DNA of 59,565 nt. Origin: UBA8337 sp963932545. Its GTDB lineage: Bacteria; Pseudomonadota; Alphaproteobacteria; RS24. A program made the translations under genes and the position numbers. The DNA lies in contig CAWVRH010000015.1 of NCBI GenBank assembly GCA_963932545.1, positions 1 through 59,565 on the forward strand. Direction: 5' to 3'. Below are positions 42,586 to 50,659 of the stretch, piece after piece. Position 1 is the first letter of the stretch; each line of letters starts with the position of its first letter. Under the pieces are notes generated by a model, which saw only the letters and a list, made by a program, of their open reading frames with translations, was not told the origin of the DNA and did not search any database.

Positions 42586-45500
42586 GCGTCGCCTCCATCG
42601 GCCAATAGATCGGCGTCTGTATCTGCGTCGGCCTGCCATTCTTTGCGGCGGGCCAAGTGGTCATAGGCTCCGCCAAAATTGGTTTTTCGGGGGCGGATAT
42701 GAACCGCGTAAGGGCGCTCCGCTTTTTGATATCCGGCAATCAGTTTCTCCACCATGGCACGCACGCCATCGACCAACTGCGGCGTATTCTCAATTTTCTT
42801 TACCTCGCCAGCCGGCTCGCGCCCTGTTAGATGCAAATAACGCATCTCATGGGTAGGCCCGCGCAAAGCCTCTTGCGAAGCGCGAAAGCCACCGGCCTGC
42901 AAAATAGCCGCCTCTAAAGTCAATTGCGGCGACAGATGTTTTTCCACGCTGGATTTGCTGGGCGGCATGCCCGTTTTATAGTCGATAATATCAAAGCGCC
43001 CATCGTGTCTTTTATCAATGCGATCGGCTTTGGCGGTCACCCCAAAAGATGTGCCGCCAATATCTAACGACATCTCGCCTTGCACCTCAGGGTAGCTTTG
43101 CTCTACCTCGCTTTGTCGCTCCCCCTCATAGCGCGCCACCCATTCAGACAGCGCCACAAGGCGGGCTTGCCAATGCTGCAAGACGGCAAAGCCGCCCGCG
43201 CGCGAGGTTTGTGCACTGTCCGCCAAAGCCAACAAAGCGCCCGCAACATCGCCGCCTTTATGGCCCCCAGTGCGGATTAAATCTTCCATCAGCCCATGCA
43301 ATAAAGTGCCCCGATGAGAGGCTGAAGCGGGCGCGTCCACAGGTTCCCATTCTCGCAAATTCAATATTTTCTTGGCATAAATCTCATAAGGGTTATGCAG
43401 CAAAGTCTCAATCTGGGTCACCGAAAGCTGCTTGGGGCGGGCTTCCACGGGCGGGCGCGGGGCTGGGCTTTGCTCGCTTTGCACGTGCTCAGCGGTATCG
43501 AATTTCGCCCACCAATCGAGCAATCGATATTGCTCATCGCGGGGCAATTTGCCAGATAGGGTTTCCAACCGACGCAGCCACCGCGCCGCAACGCTGGGCG
43601 CGCCATCCATTTTTGCTGACCGCGTAAGGTAAGTTGTCGACGCGGCCGCGCCTTGCACAAAGTCATGCGCCGCCAAACCGATTTGGCGCTCGGGCTGGCT
43701 CATGCCTAAAGCCGTGCGCATGGGACGCGATAGCCAAGGCCCCGTTTCTGGCAACGGGGGCCAGCTCGTTTCGTTCAGCCCGCCTAAAATCATCACATCC
43801 GCTTGCATCAACCGCGCCTCTAACGGGCCCCAGATAAACAATCGCGCATGGGTTGGCATTTGCCGTCGCAGCGTTTGACGCATCATCCACATATCTAAAA
43901 TCGACGGCCAATCTTGGCGCGTAATCGGGCCCGCCGCCTCGGCATGCTGATATAATTTATCGACTAAATCAGCCAGAGCATTGCCCTCTTCCGTGGCCAC
44001 AAAAAGCATTGTGCCCTCGCTGTCCGTAGGGTGCAGCAGCGCCTCAGCACAAGCCAAGAGACCCTCTAAATGTTGGTTCATTAGCGCTTCTTGCGGCACT
44101 TCATGGAGGGGCGCATAGGCTTGGCTCAACCGAGCCACGAAGTCACACAAATTGGCTCGTGTCGCCTCATCGATGCGTGGGTGTTCTTTGAGGGCGCCCG
44201 CAAGCGCTTCCAATCCACCTTGCGCGCGTGGGCCGCGAAGGAAGTGGCGCTCGAGAACTCGGGTAAGCGCGCGATGCTTGGCTCGATCGCCGACCAAATT
44301 AACCAGCGGGTGTTTCAGCATTGCCAGCAAGTCTACCGGCGCAAAATCATTGGCCATACACGCCAGCACCAAACGCAAGAACTTGCCGCGTTGGCTATTC
44401 GACAAAGGTTGGCCCGCACTATCATCAATATTGACGTCCCAACGGCGCAGCTCGCTAGCCACGCGGCGCGCCAAATTACGGTCGCGCGTGACCAAAGCAG
44501 CGGTCTTGCCTTGGCTTGTCAGGGTCTCGCGCATCAATAAAGCGATGGCACCCGCCTCGGCTCGAGCATCGGGCGCCTCCACCAAATGCAAATCGGCCAG
44601 AGTATCAAGAGTATCTGGCTCGGCCGCGCTTTTGGATAATAGAGCTTGCTCGGCCCAACTGGCGGTTTCCGCGGCTGGCACGAGAGCTAAATTGAGCCGT
44701 TGCGCACGCGGCGAGGCAGGCGCACTGCCCGGCCAAGGCTTTACCGCCTCGCGTTGCACGTCAATATGGCTCAACAATTGCGCCATTGCATATTGCGGAT
44801 GTGCAAAATCATTTTGGATGGCGCCCCAAAGCTCGCTATCGGCTTGCATATCTAGGCCAGGCAGCACAACACTGCCCTTGGGCAAGCGCGAGATGACTTT
44901 CAGCAAATCAGCCGTCGCCCGAATAGAACCCGTAGAGCCCGCGGCAATAATTGGGTGTTGGGGGGGGGTGTGTTCCCAGTCTTGGGTGCGTTGCGCGAGC
45001 AATTGATTGCGCCGGTCGGTTGGGTCGAGGCAGCCCATATTGGCCACGTCTCGCGTCCAAATCTCGGTAATAATGGTCAAGAAACTTAGCGTCTGTTGCC
45101 AGTTTTCGGCCAATTCATCCGGCACTAGATTGGGCAGTTCTTTGAAATCGACTTGCTCGTTTTGGGCTTGGTCGAAAAAGCTTTCGAGGTCAAACGCCAA
45201 GCCCGATAATTTAACCGGATTGAGCGGTTGGCCGGCCAGCTCAACCCAGCGTCGAATGAGCGGTAGCAAATAAAAATGCCGCGCCATTGGCTCAATCGCT
45301 GGCGCTAAATCCAACCTATCGCGACCCGCTTGCGGCGCGTCTTCATCCATATCGCCAAGGGTTTCAATGCGCGGCAACAAAAGCGCGCCCGTGCCTTGCT
45401 CGTCGGCTAATTGTAAAAATAAATTCGCCAGCTCCCGCGCGGCACGCCGCGTCGGCAAGAGCACCTGCACTTGCGCCAATTCGCAAGCGCCATAGAGGCG

Positions 45501-45593
45501 TGTTCGCGCGTCATCGTCAAACAAAGTGCGCGCCAAATTATCCAAAAAAGGTTGGCCAGAAGCTATCGAGAAAAGGCGCGGTGAATCACTCAT
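42582..45593 (-). CDS. addB: helicase-nuclease AddB
   Basis: The second subunit of AddAB, with an inactivated helicase fold and a nuclease domain that cuts the 5' strand. The N-terminal region has VQVLLPTRRAARELANLFL, where the P-loop is degenerate as in alphaproteobacterial AddB. The C-terminus has FDIIDYKTGMPPSKSSV and PQLTLEAAIL, the RecB nuclease motifs. I see no iron-sulphur cysteine set like that of the Bacillus protein. 1003 residues. It is coupled to addA by a four-base overlap. Confidence 0.94.
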   Translation of the reverse strand: MSDSPRLFSIASGQPFLDNLARTLFDDDARTRLYGACELAQVQVLLPTRRAARELANLFLQLADEQGTGALLLPRIETLGDMDEDAPQAGRDRLDLAPAIEPMARHFYLLPLIRRWVELAGQPLNPVKLSGLAFDLESFFDQAQNEQVDFKELPNLVPDELAENWQQTLSFLTIITEIWTRDVANMGCLDPTDRRNQLLAQRTQDWEHTPPQHPIIAAGSTGSIRATADLLKVISRLPKGSVVLPGLDMQADSELWGAIQNDFAHPQYAMAQLLSHIDVQREAVKPWPGSAPASPRAQRLNLALVPAAETASWAEQALLSKSAAEPDTLDTLADLHLVEAPDARAEAGAIALLMRETLTSQGKTAALVTRDRNLARRVASELRRWDVNIDDSAGQPLSNSQRGKFLRLVLACMANDFAPVDLLAMLKHPLVNLVGDRAKHRALTRVLERHFLRGPRAQGGLEALAGALKEHPRIDEATRANLCDFVARLSQAYAPLHEVPQEALMNQHLEGLLACAEALLHPTDSEGTMLFVATEEGNALADLVDKLYQHAEAAGPITRQDWPSILDMWMMRQTLRRQMPTHARLFIWGPLEARLMQADVMILGGLNETSWPPLPETGPWLSRPMRTALGMSQPERQIGLAAHDFVQGAAASTTYLTRSAKMDGAPSVAARWLRRLETLSGKLPRDEQYRLLDWWAKFDTAEHVQSEQSPAPRPPVEARPKQLSVTQIETLLHNPYEIYAKKILNLREWEPVDAPASASHRGTLLHGLMEDLIRTGGHKGGDVAGALLALADSAQTSRAGGFAVLQHWQARLVALSEWVARYEGERQSEVEQSYPEVQGEMSLDIGGTSFGVTAKADRIDKRHDGRFDIIDYKTGMPPSKSSVEKHLSPQLTLEAAILQAGGFRASQEALRGPTHEMRYLHLTGREPAGEVKKIENTPQLVDGVRAMVEKLIAGYQKAERPYAVHIRPRKTNFGGAYDHLARRKEWQADADTDADLLADGGDA

Positions 45594-45670
45594 GCCTTAT
45601 GATATCACGAGTGAGCACGACGCGGGCTTAGCGTCACAAGAAAATTGAGGGAAACTCGCTCAAAGCTCGT

Positions 45671-46378
45671 TTAAAGCGCCGCTTCCGCTTCAGCACGCCC
45701 TTCTGGAGTGCCGACATGCATCCATAAGCCGTCCAGCACATGCCCATAAAGTCGGCCATTGTTTTGCGCCAAATCATAGGTTTGGTTCAATGAGAAGGCG
45801 CCCTCTGGCAGGGTCGCGAAAAGCGAAGGCGAGAGAATTTGAACGCCCGCAAAAATATAGTCGGCCTCGCGCTCGGTTTTGCGGCGCAATTGTCCGTCCG
45901 CGCTCATCGTATAATCGCCTGTGCCATCATAGCCCGTCGCTTGGTTGCGCGCAGCGAGCAGCAAAAGCGCGTCCATTTTTTGCGGGTCGAACTGCGCCAA
46001 AAAGCCATCCAAAACGGGTGTCTCTTCGCGCCAAAGCACATCGCCATTGGCCACTAAAAAGCCAGCGGTCTCAGGGGTTGGCGCCAAATGAGGGAGCGCG
46101 CGCTTAACCCCCCCTCCGGTTTCCAGCAAAGCATCGCGCTCATCTGAAATCGTAATCGTCGCTTTTCCGGAATAGCTCTCAAGGGCTGCCTCTATGGCTT
46201 GGGCTTTGTGATGCACATTGACGACAATGGCTTCCAGACCCGCAGCTTCTAAACGCCCCAACATGCGAAATAACAAGCTCTGGTTGCCAATCTGCGTCAG
46301 GGGCTTGGGTGGATCTTCGGCGCTCGCGCGCATTCGCGTGCCTTTTCCAGCGGCCAATATCATAGCTGATTTAATCAC
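45671..46378 (-). CDS. murU: nucleotidyltransferase, MurU-like (N-acetylmuramate 1-phosphate uridylyltransferase)
   Basis: In the peptidoglycan recycling route of Pseudomonas and relatives, MurU converts MurNAc 1-phosphate to UDP-MurNAc. The signature MILAAGKGTRMR and PPKPLTQIG are the nucleotide-binding loop and Lys; NGDVLW holds the metal-binding Asp, and HVGTPEG lies at the end. I chose GTG 46378, which overlaps the TGA of the upstream kinase gene (GTGA). About 235 residues. The assignment to MurU rather than another sugar nucleotidyltransferase rests on the coupled AmgK-like kinase next door. Confidence 0.85.
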   Translation of the reverse strand: MIKSAMILAAGKGTRMRASAEDPPKPLTQIGNQSLLFRMLGRLEAAGLEAIVVNVHHKAQAIEAALESYSGKATITISDERDALLETGGGVKRALPHLAPTPETAGFLVANGDVLWREETPVLDGFLAQFDPQKMDALLLLAARNQATGYDGTGDYTMSADGQLRRKTEREADYIFAGVQILSPSLFATLPEGAFSLNQTYDLAQNNGRLYGHVLDGLWMHVGTPEGRAEAEAAL

Positions 46379-47907
46379 GAGGTTTGCCTCAGCCACTCGG
46401 GCGCATGCCCCTCTAACCACTCAGGCGCATGCCGCTCTAACCATTGAGCAACTGGCGCCAAGGCTGGTTGGTCGAGGTGGGTTTGGATATACCCCAAGAC
46501 ACGCGGCAAATGTTTTAAGTATGCTGGCTTATGATCGCGCTCGCAGAGCCGGACAAAAATGCCGGCAATCTTCAAATTACGCTGCACCGCGCAAATCGCA
46601 TAAGCCGTTTGAAATGCCGCGCGAGCTTTGGCGTCTGTTCCAAACCGTGTGGCGCAATAATGCTCATAAGCTTGCGCTTGTAAATCGGGGTCTACATCGA
46701 CGCGGGCATCGCATAAAAGCGACGAGACATCATAGGCCGCATGACCCGCCAAAGCGTCTTGCACGTCGATGAGCCCGACCCGAAAACGGGCTTGCGCGCC
46801 CTCGCGCCACAATAAGTTCACCGAATGGTAATCGCGCAAAACACTGACGCTGGGCTCGACCAAAAGGGTATCGCCAAGTTGCACCCAAAGCGCGTGCCAG
46901 CTTTGCGCCGCCGCTTGCGATATCTCTATGCCGCAATAAGGCAAATACCATTGGGTAAAAAGATCGGCTTCCACCGCCTGCACTTTGCCGTCATAGGGCG
47001 CCAAAAAATCAGCCGCCGGGCTTTGGTGCAAATGCGCTAAGTTAGCCACCGCCTCGCGATAGAAAACCGCGCGATCTAGGGTTTCGTCATTGGCGATGTG
47101 GCGGTCGCCAAAATCTTCCATCAGGGCAAACCCTTGCGCTTCGTCGCGCGCTAAAATATCTGGCGAGGAGAGCCCATGCGCGCCCAGCCAATCGACCATG
47201 GCACAATAGGCGGGCATGGCCTCGGCTAAATGAGCCATTTGGCTATAGGATTTGCCGTCATAAATGGCCGGGCCATCCGGGCCTTTGGCCCAATCCATCA
47301 GCACACCTCGGCGCCCATCGGGGAAGCTCAGCCGCTCATAGCGACGCGTCGAGGCATCGCCCGCAAGGTCGGCGCGTACCGCCTCGCCCCAACCAGCTTT
47401 GGCAAGGAAACTTTGCAGGGCTTCCTCTCGAGCTTGCGCCGCAGTCAGACCCGCAATAATCTCTGGCGCCGCTTCGATGGTAATCTGGCGCGCCTCTGGC
47501 TCACCCTCGAGCAAAGACAGCGTCACCGTTACCGTTGGCGAGGGCAGAATATCCCTTGCGCGGCTGGCCCATTCAACAATACAAATATGACTATCCAGCG
47601 CGTCCAAAAGTCCAAGCTCCTCAACTTCCGAGGGCTCTGTTAGGCGATATAAATCACTGTGTAATATGGGCGGCGTGCACGTTTCATAGGGTTGCGCCAA
47701 GGTGAAACTTGGACTTGGCACACGGGTGTATGGGCCGCATTTGGCTTTAACCAGACCGCGCGCGAAAGCGGTTTTACCCGCCCCCAAATCTCCGTTCAGA
47801 AAAACCAACCAACCGGCTTGCGCCTGCGCCGCCAGCCAAGCAGCCAGCCGCGCGGTTTCTGCTTCTTGCGCAGCGTAAAATTCAAAGTGGGTTTGCGTGC
47901 CAGCCAT
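46375..47907 (-). CDS. fused TsaE (t6A ATPase) and AmgK-like sugar kinase
   Basis: Two enzymes in one chain. Residues 1 to about 150 are TsaE, needed for t6A modification of tRNA, with Walker A GDLGAGKT (39-46) and SPSFTLAQPY and SDLYRL. From about 180 an aminoglycoside-phosphotransferase fold follows, like AmgK, which phosphorylates MurNAc/GlcNAc at the anomeric carbon: LMEDFGD, catalytic LRDYHSVNLLW, and metal-binding LIDVQDA. The C-terminus holds a duplicated octapeptide (HAPEWLEG, HAPEWLRQ). The start is ATG 47907 or 47934, neither with a clear Shine-Dalgarno. murU is coupled downstream. Confidence 0.9.
   Translation of the reverse strand: MAGTQTHFEFYAAQEAETARLAAWLAAQAQAGWLVFLNGDLGAGKTAFARGLVKAKCGPYTRVPSPSFTLAQPYETCTPPILHSDLYRLTEPSEVEELGLLDALDSHICIVEWASRARDILPSPTVTVTLSLLEGEPEARQITIEAAPEIIAGLTAAQAREEALQSFLAKAGWGEAVRADLAGDASTRRYERLSFPDGRRGVLMDWAKGPDGPAIYDGKSYSQMAHLAEAMPAYCAMVDWLGAHGLSSPDILARDEAQGFALMEDFGDRHIANDETLDRAVFYREAVANLAHLHQSPAADFLAPYDGKVQAVEADLFTQWYLPYCGIEISQAAAQSWHALWVQLGDTLLVEPSVSVLRDYHSVNLLWREGAQARFRVGLIDVQDALAGHAAYDVSSLLCDARVDVDPDLQAQAYEHYCATRFGTDAKARAAFQTAYAICAVQRNLKIAGIFVRLCERDHKPAYLKHLPRVLGYIQTHLDQPALAPVAQWLERHAPEWLEGHAPEWLRQTS
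46393..46440. repeat. 24-bp tandem duplication in the fusion gene 3' end
   Basis: Units at 46393-46416 and 46417-46440 differ at two positions, and a partial third begins at 46441. They encode a repeated WLE/R-x-HAPE unit at the C-terminus of the TsaE-AmgK protein. Being a multiple of three, the duplication keeps the frame. Confidence 0.9.
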
Positions 47908-47946
47908 ACTCGCTTTTAAGCCTATGGCTGGCATTCGGCAAGCTGC

Positions 47947-49236
47947 CTAGTAACGGTAATGTTCCGGCTTGAACGGACCGGCTTGTTTGATGCCGAGATA
48001 ATCGGCTTGGTCGGTCGACAATTCGGTCAGCTTCACGCCCAATTTGGCCAAGTGCAAATGCGCTACTTTTTCGTCCAAATGTTTCGGCAAGACATAGACT
48101 TGCTTTTCATAAGACGAGCCGTTTTGCCATAGCTCAATTTGCGCCAATACCTGATTGGTGAACGAGGCACTCATCACAAAGCTTGGGTGGCCCGTGGCAC
48201 AACCCAAGTTCAGCAAGCGACCTTCGGCCAGCAAGATAATGCGTTTGCCATCTGGAAACTCAATTTCATCGACCTGAGGCTTCACATTGTGCCATGGGTG
48301 ATTTTTCAAAGCCGCGACCTGAATTTCGCTATCGAAATGGCCGATGTTGCCAACAATCGCACGGTCTTTCATCTCGCGCATATGCTCGAGCGTGATGATG
48401 TCTTTATTGCCTGTCGCGGTAATAAAGATGTCGGCCACAGGGGCGGCCTCTTCCATCGTCGTAACTTCATAGCCTTCCATCGCCGCTTGCAGCGCACAGA
48501 TGGGATCTACTTCGGTTACCATCACGCGCGCGCCTTGCGAACGTAGGCTCTCTGCCGAGCCTTTACCAACATCGCCATAGCCACAAACAACGGCAAGCTT
48601 GCCCGCCATCATCACATCGGTGGCGCGTTTCACACCATCAACGAGGCTTTCGCGGCAACCGTATAGATTGTCGAATTTCGACTTGGTCACACTGTCGTTC
48701 ACATTAATCGCTGGAATTTTGAGCGTGCCATCTTTGGCCATATCGTAAAGGCGCAAGACACCGGTTGTGGTTTCTTCGGAAACACCGACGCAATCGTCGA
48801 GGATTTCAGGATATTTCTCGTGACACAAAGTGGTCAAGTCGCCACCGTCATCCAACAGTATATTTGGGGTCCAGCCGTCTGGGCCTTTTATGGTCTGCTC
48901 TACACACCACCAATATTCTTCTTCGCTTTCTTCTTTCCAAGCAAACACAGGCACGCCCGTTACCGCAATCGCGGCGGCGGCATGGTCTTGGGTCGAGAAA
49001 ATATTGCAAGAGGACCAGCGCACTTCGGCGCCCAAAGCCGTCAGGGTTTCAATCAATACAGCCGTCTGAATGGTCATATGCAGACACCCCGTAACGCGCG
49101 CGCCTTTCAGTGGCTTATCGGCACCAAACTCTTCGCGCAGGGCCATCAGACCCGGCATTTCGGTTTCCGCAATAGCAATCTCTTTACGGCCCCAATCGGC
49201 CAGCGAAATATCGGCTACTTTATAATCTTGTGTCAT
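47947..49236 (-). CDS. ahcY: adenosylhomocysteinase
   Basis: Hydrolyses S-adenosylhomocysteine to adenosine and homocysteine, with bound NAD. VTGCLHMTIQTAVL, SCNIFSTQDHAAAAI and NDSVTKSKFDN hold substrate-binding and catalytic residues, GYGDVGKGSAESL binds NAD, and the protein ends PFKPEHYRY, where the Lys-x3-Tyr tail completes the partner's NAD site. I chose ATG 49236 (MTQDYK), with AAGGGG upstream. 429 residues, slightly shorter than the class with longer inserts. The roughly 155-base gap upstream holds a 21-bp direct repeat but no riboswitch that I could recognise. Confidence 0.97.
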   Translation of the reverse strand: MTQDYKVADISLADWGRKEIAIAETEMPGLMALREEFGADKPLKGARVTGCLHMTIQTAVLIETLTALGAEVRWSSCNIFSTQDHAAAAIAVTGVPVFAWKEESEEEYWWCVEQTIKGPDGWTPNILLDDGGDLTTLCHEKYPEILDDCVGVSEETTTGVLRLYDMAKDGTLKIPAINVNDSVTKSKFDNLYGCRESLVDGVKRATDVMMAGKLAVVCGYGDVGKGSAESLRSQGARVMVTEVDPICALQAAMEGYEVTTMEEAAPVADIFITATGNKDIITLEHMREMKDRAIVGNIGHFDSEIQVAALKNHPWHNVKPQVDEIEFPDGKRIILLAEGRLLNLGCATGHPSFVMSASFTNQVLAQIELWQNGSSYEKQVYVLPKHLDEKVAHLHLAKLGVKLTELSTDQADYLGIKQAGPFKPEHYRY

Positions 49237-49347
49237 GAGAGACCCCTTTAAATGTGTCCGCAGTGGTAGTTGATTTGCGCGAGTTTTAGCAGGCAAGCCA
49301 AGGCTTGGCAATAGTCATATAAAGTTTTCTTTATGTGTTTATATCCA

Positions 49348-49384
49348 GCCCACAGCCTCGAGGGCCCGGCCCACAGCCTCGAGG
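49348..49384. repeat. direct repeat between ptsH and ahcY
   Basis: GCCCACAGCCTCGAGG occurs at 49348-49363 and again at 49369-49384, a 21-bp period, just after the ptsH stop. No terminator-type T run follows on the minus strand. Confidence 0.8.
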
Positions 49385-49391
49385 AAATGAC

Positions 49392-49685
49392 TTAGTCTTC
49401 GCCAAACTTATCGCTGACCAATTGCGCGAGGGCGTCGAGGGCGTCTTGGGCCTGCGCCCCTTCGCCGTTCAGCTCGATGGTGCTGCCAATGCTGGCCCCC
49501 AGCATCATCAGTCCCATAATCGAAGTTGCCAGAACGCTCTCACCGTCTTTGCTGACGGTAACTTGGGCGTCGAATTGTTCGGCCAATTTGACAAATTTAG
49601 CCGAGGCGCGCGCATGGAGCCCGCGCAAATTAGCGATCTTTAGGCTTAACTGAGGCGGATTGGTTTTAGGTGGATTAGGGCTCAC
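49392..49685 (-). CDS. ptsH: PTS phosphocarrier protein HPr
   Basis: Relays phosphate in a phosphotransferase chain. NLRGLHARASAKF carries the active His, and TSIMGLMMLGAS carries the Ser that HprK phosphorylates, so both control sites are present. It starts with GTG at 49685 and has 97 residues, a bit longer than usual at the N-terminus. Together with the EIIA-Man and HprK genes beside it, and with no sugar permease in view, this looks like a regulatory PTS rather than a transport system. Enzyme I is not in the window. Confidence 0.95.
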   Translation of the reverse strand: MSPNPPKTNPPQLSLKIANLRGLHARASAKFVKLAEQFDAQVTVSKDGESVLATSIMGLMMLGASIGSTIELNGEGAQAQDALDALAQLVSDKFGED

Positions 49686-49703
49686 GATAATCGCTCTTAA
49701 AAC

Positions 49704-50105
49704 TTAAGCATTGGCCAAGACTTCACTGGCGACAGAGATATATTTACGCGCGGCTTCCTTGGCTTCCAAAACCGCCTCTGGCAAGGCTGTCGTTTCGCGA
49801 ATGGAGGCAAATTTAATCAGCATCGGCAAATTAATGCCGGCAATCACTTCTACTCGGTTTTTCTCTAGAAGCGAGATTGCCAAATTGGAAGGCGTGCCGC
49901 CAAACATATCGGTCAAAAGCACGACGCCCTTGCCGCTATCAACTTTGGAGATAGCGTCGACAATATCTTGGCGCCGCTTTTCCATATTATCATCGGGGCC
50001 GATAGAAATTGTCTCGAGCTGGCTTTGCGGGCCGACCACATGTTCCACGGCCGCCTGAAATTCTTGCGCCAAAGCCCCATGCGTTACCAATACTAAACCA
50101 ATCAT
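49704..50105 (-). CDS. PTS EIIA component, mannose family
   Basis: A soluble 133-residue EIIA of the mannose type. The active His is in MIGLVLVTHGALAQEF (about residue 9), followed by LLTDMFGGTPSNLAISLL, the typical substrate-protein contact loop. I chose ATG 50105 because AAGGAG lies upstream; a 13-codon longer frame is not supported. In alphaproteobacteria the protein lies between HprK (often with RapZ) and HPr and acts as a phosphate acceptor in regulation. RapZ is absent here: only 69 bases separate it from hprK. Confidence 0.93.
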   Translation of the reverse strand: MIGLVLVTHGALAQEFQAAVEHVVGPQSQLETISIGPDDNMEKRRQDIVDAISKVDSGKGVVLLTDMFGGTPSNLAISLLEKNRVEVIAGINLPMLIKFASIRETTALPEAVLEAKEAARKYISVASEVLANA

Positions 50106-50174
50106 CTGCGTCTCCTTCGCCAGCCAAGTTTCGTGCTCTAGCATGGGCGTGATTTGTTACGGTTTCAAGATACC

Positions 50175-50657
50175 TCAGATTTCATAAATTCCGTCATCTG
50201 AAAAGCCATTATTTTGAGCCCCCGCAGCGCCAAGTGTTTTGAGCGCGGTCTGGATGATGATTGGCGTGGTGCTGTCATGTGCGTGTAAGCGCAACCGTGC
50301 GACGCTGGCCCCGCCGTAGTCAAACCTGTCGGGCGCCGCCATGCGCGGCACATCTTCGCGCGCGACCAAATCGATAGCTAAGTGGATGGCCGCCGTTTTT
50401 TTATAGGGACGCCGCACCACCCCAAGTCCGCGCAATTCGATGAGCCCAAGGAGGGCTTCGTGCGGGCTTGCAATTATTTGCTGATTGCGCACGTGCAAGG
50501 CAAGGCGGTCATCGCCAATCAAAACACCCGCGCAATGCTCTATCAGCCGCGCAGCTAAACTCGATTTACCGCTGCCCGAGGGGCCAAATAAAAGGACGCC
50601 GCGCTTGTCTATCTGCACCGCGCTGGCATGAATAATTCCGCTGTCAGATGACGCCAT
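50175..50657 (-). CDS. hprK: HPr kinase/phosphorylase, short alphaproteobacterial form
   Basis: Phosphorylates HPr on serine. Only the C-terminal catalytic domain is present, as is usual in alphaproteobacteria: Walker A FGPSGSGKSSLAARLI (about residues 24-39), then IGDDRLAL and the HprK signature IELRGLGVVRR. 160 residues. It starts two bases after the chvG stop, so its expression probably follows the ChvG/ChvI operon. The N-terminal regulatory domain of Gram-positive HprK is missing. Confidence 0.94.
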   Translation of the reverse strand: MASSDSGIIHASAVQIDKRGVLLFGPSGSGKSSLAARLIEHCAGVLIGDDRLALHVRNQQIIASPHEALLGLIELRGLGVVRRPYKKTAAIHLAIDLVAREDVPRMAAPDRFDYGGASVARLRLHAHDSTTPIIIQTALKTLGAAGAQNNGFSDDGIYEI

Positions 50658-50659
50658 GG

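Noticed and set aside
49237..49391. A SAM or SAH riboswitch upstream of ahcY
   Set aside because: The gap shows none of the conserved cores I know for those classes; only a 21-bp direct repeat is clear.
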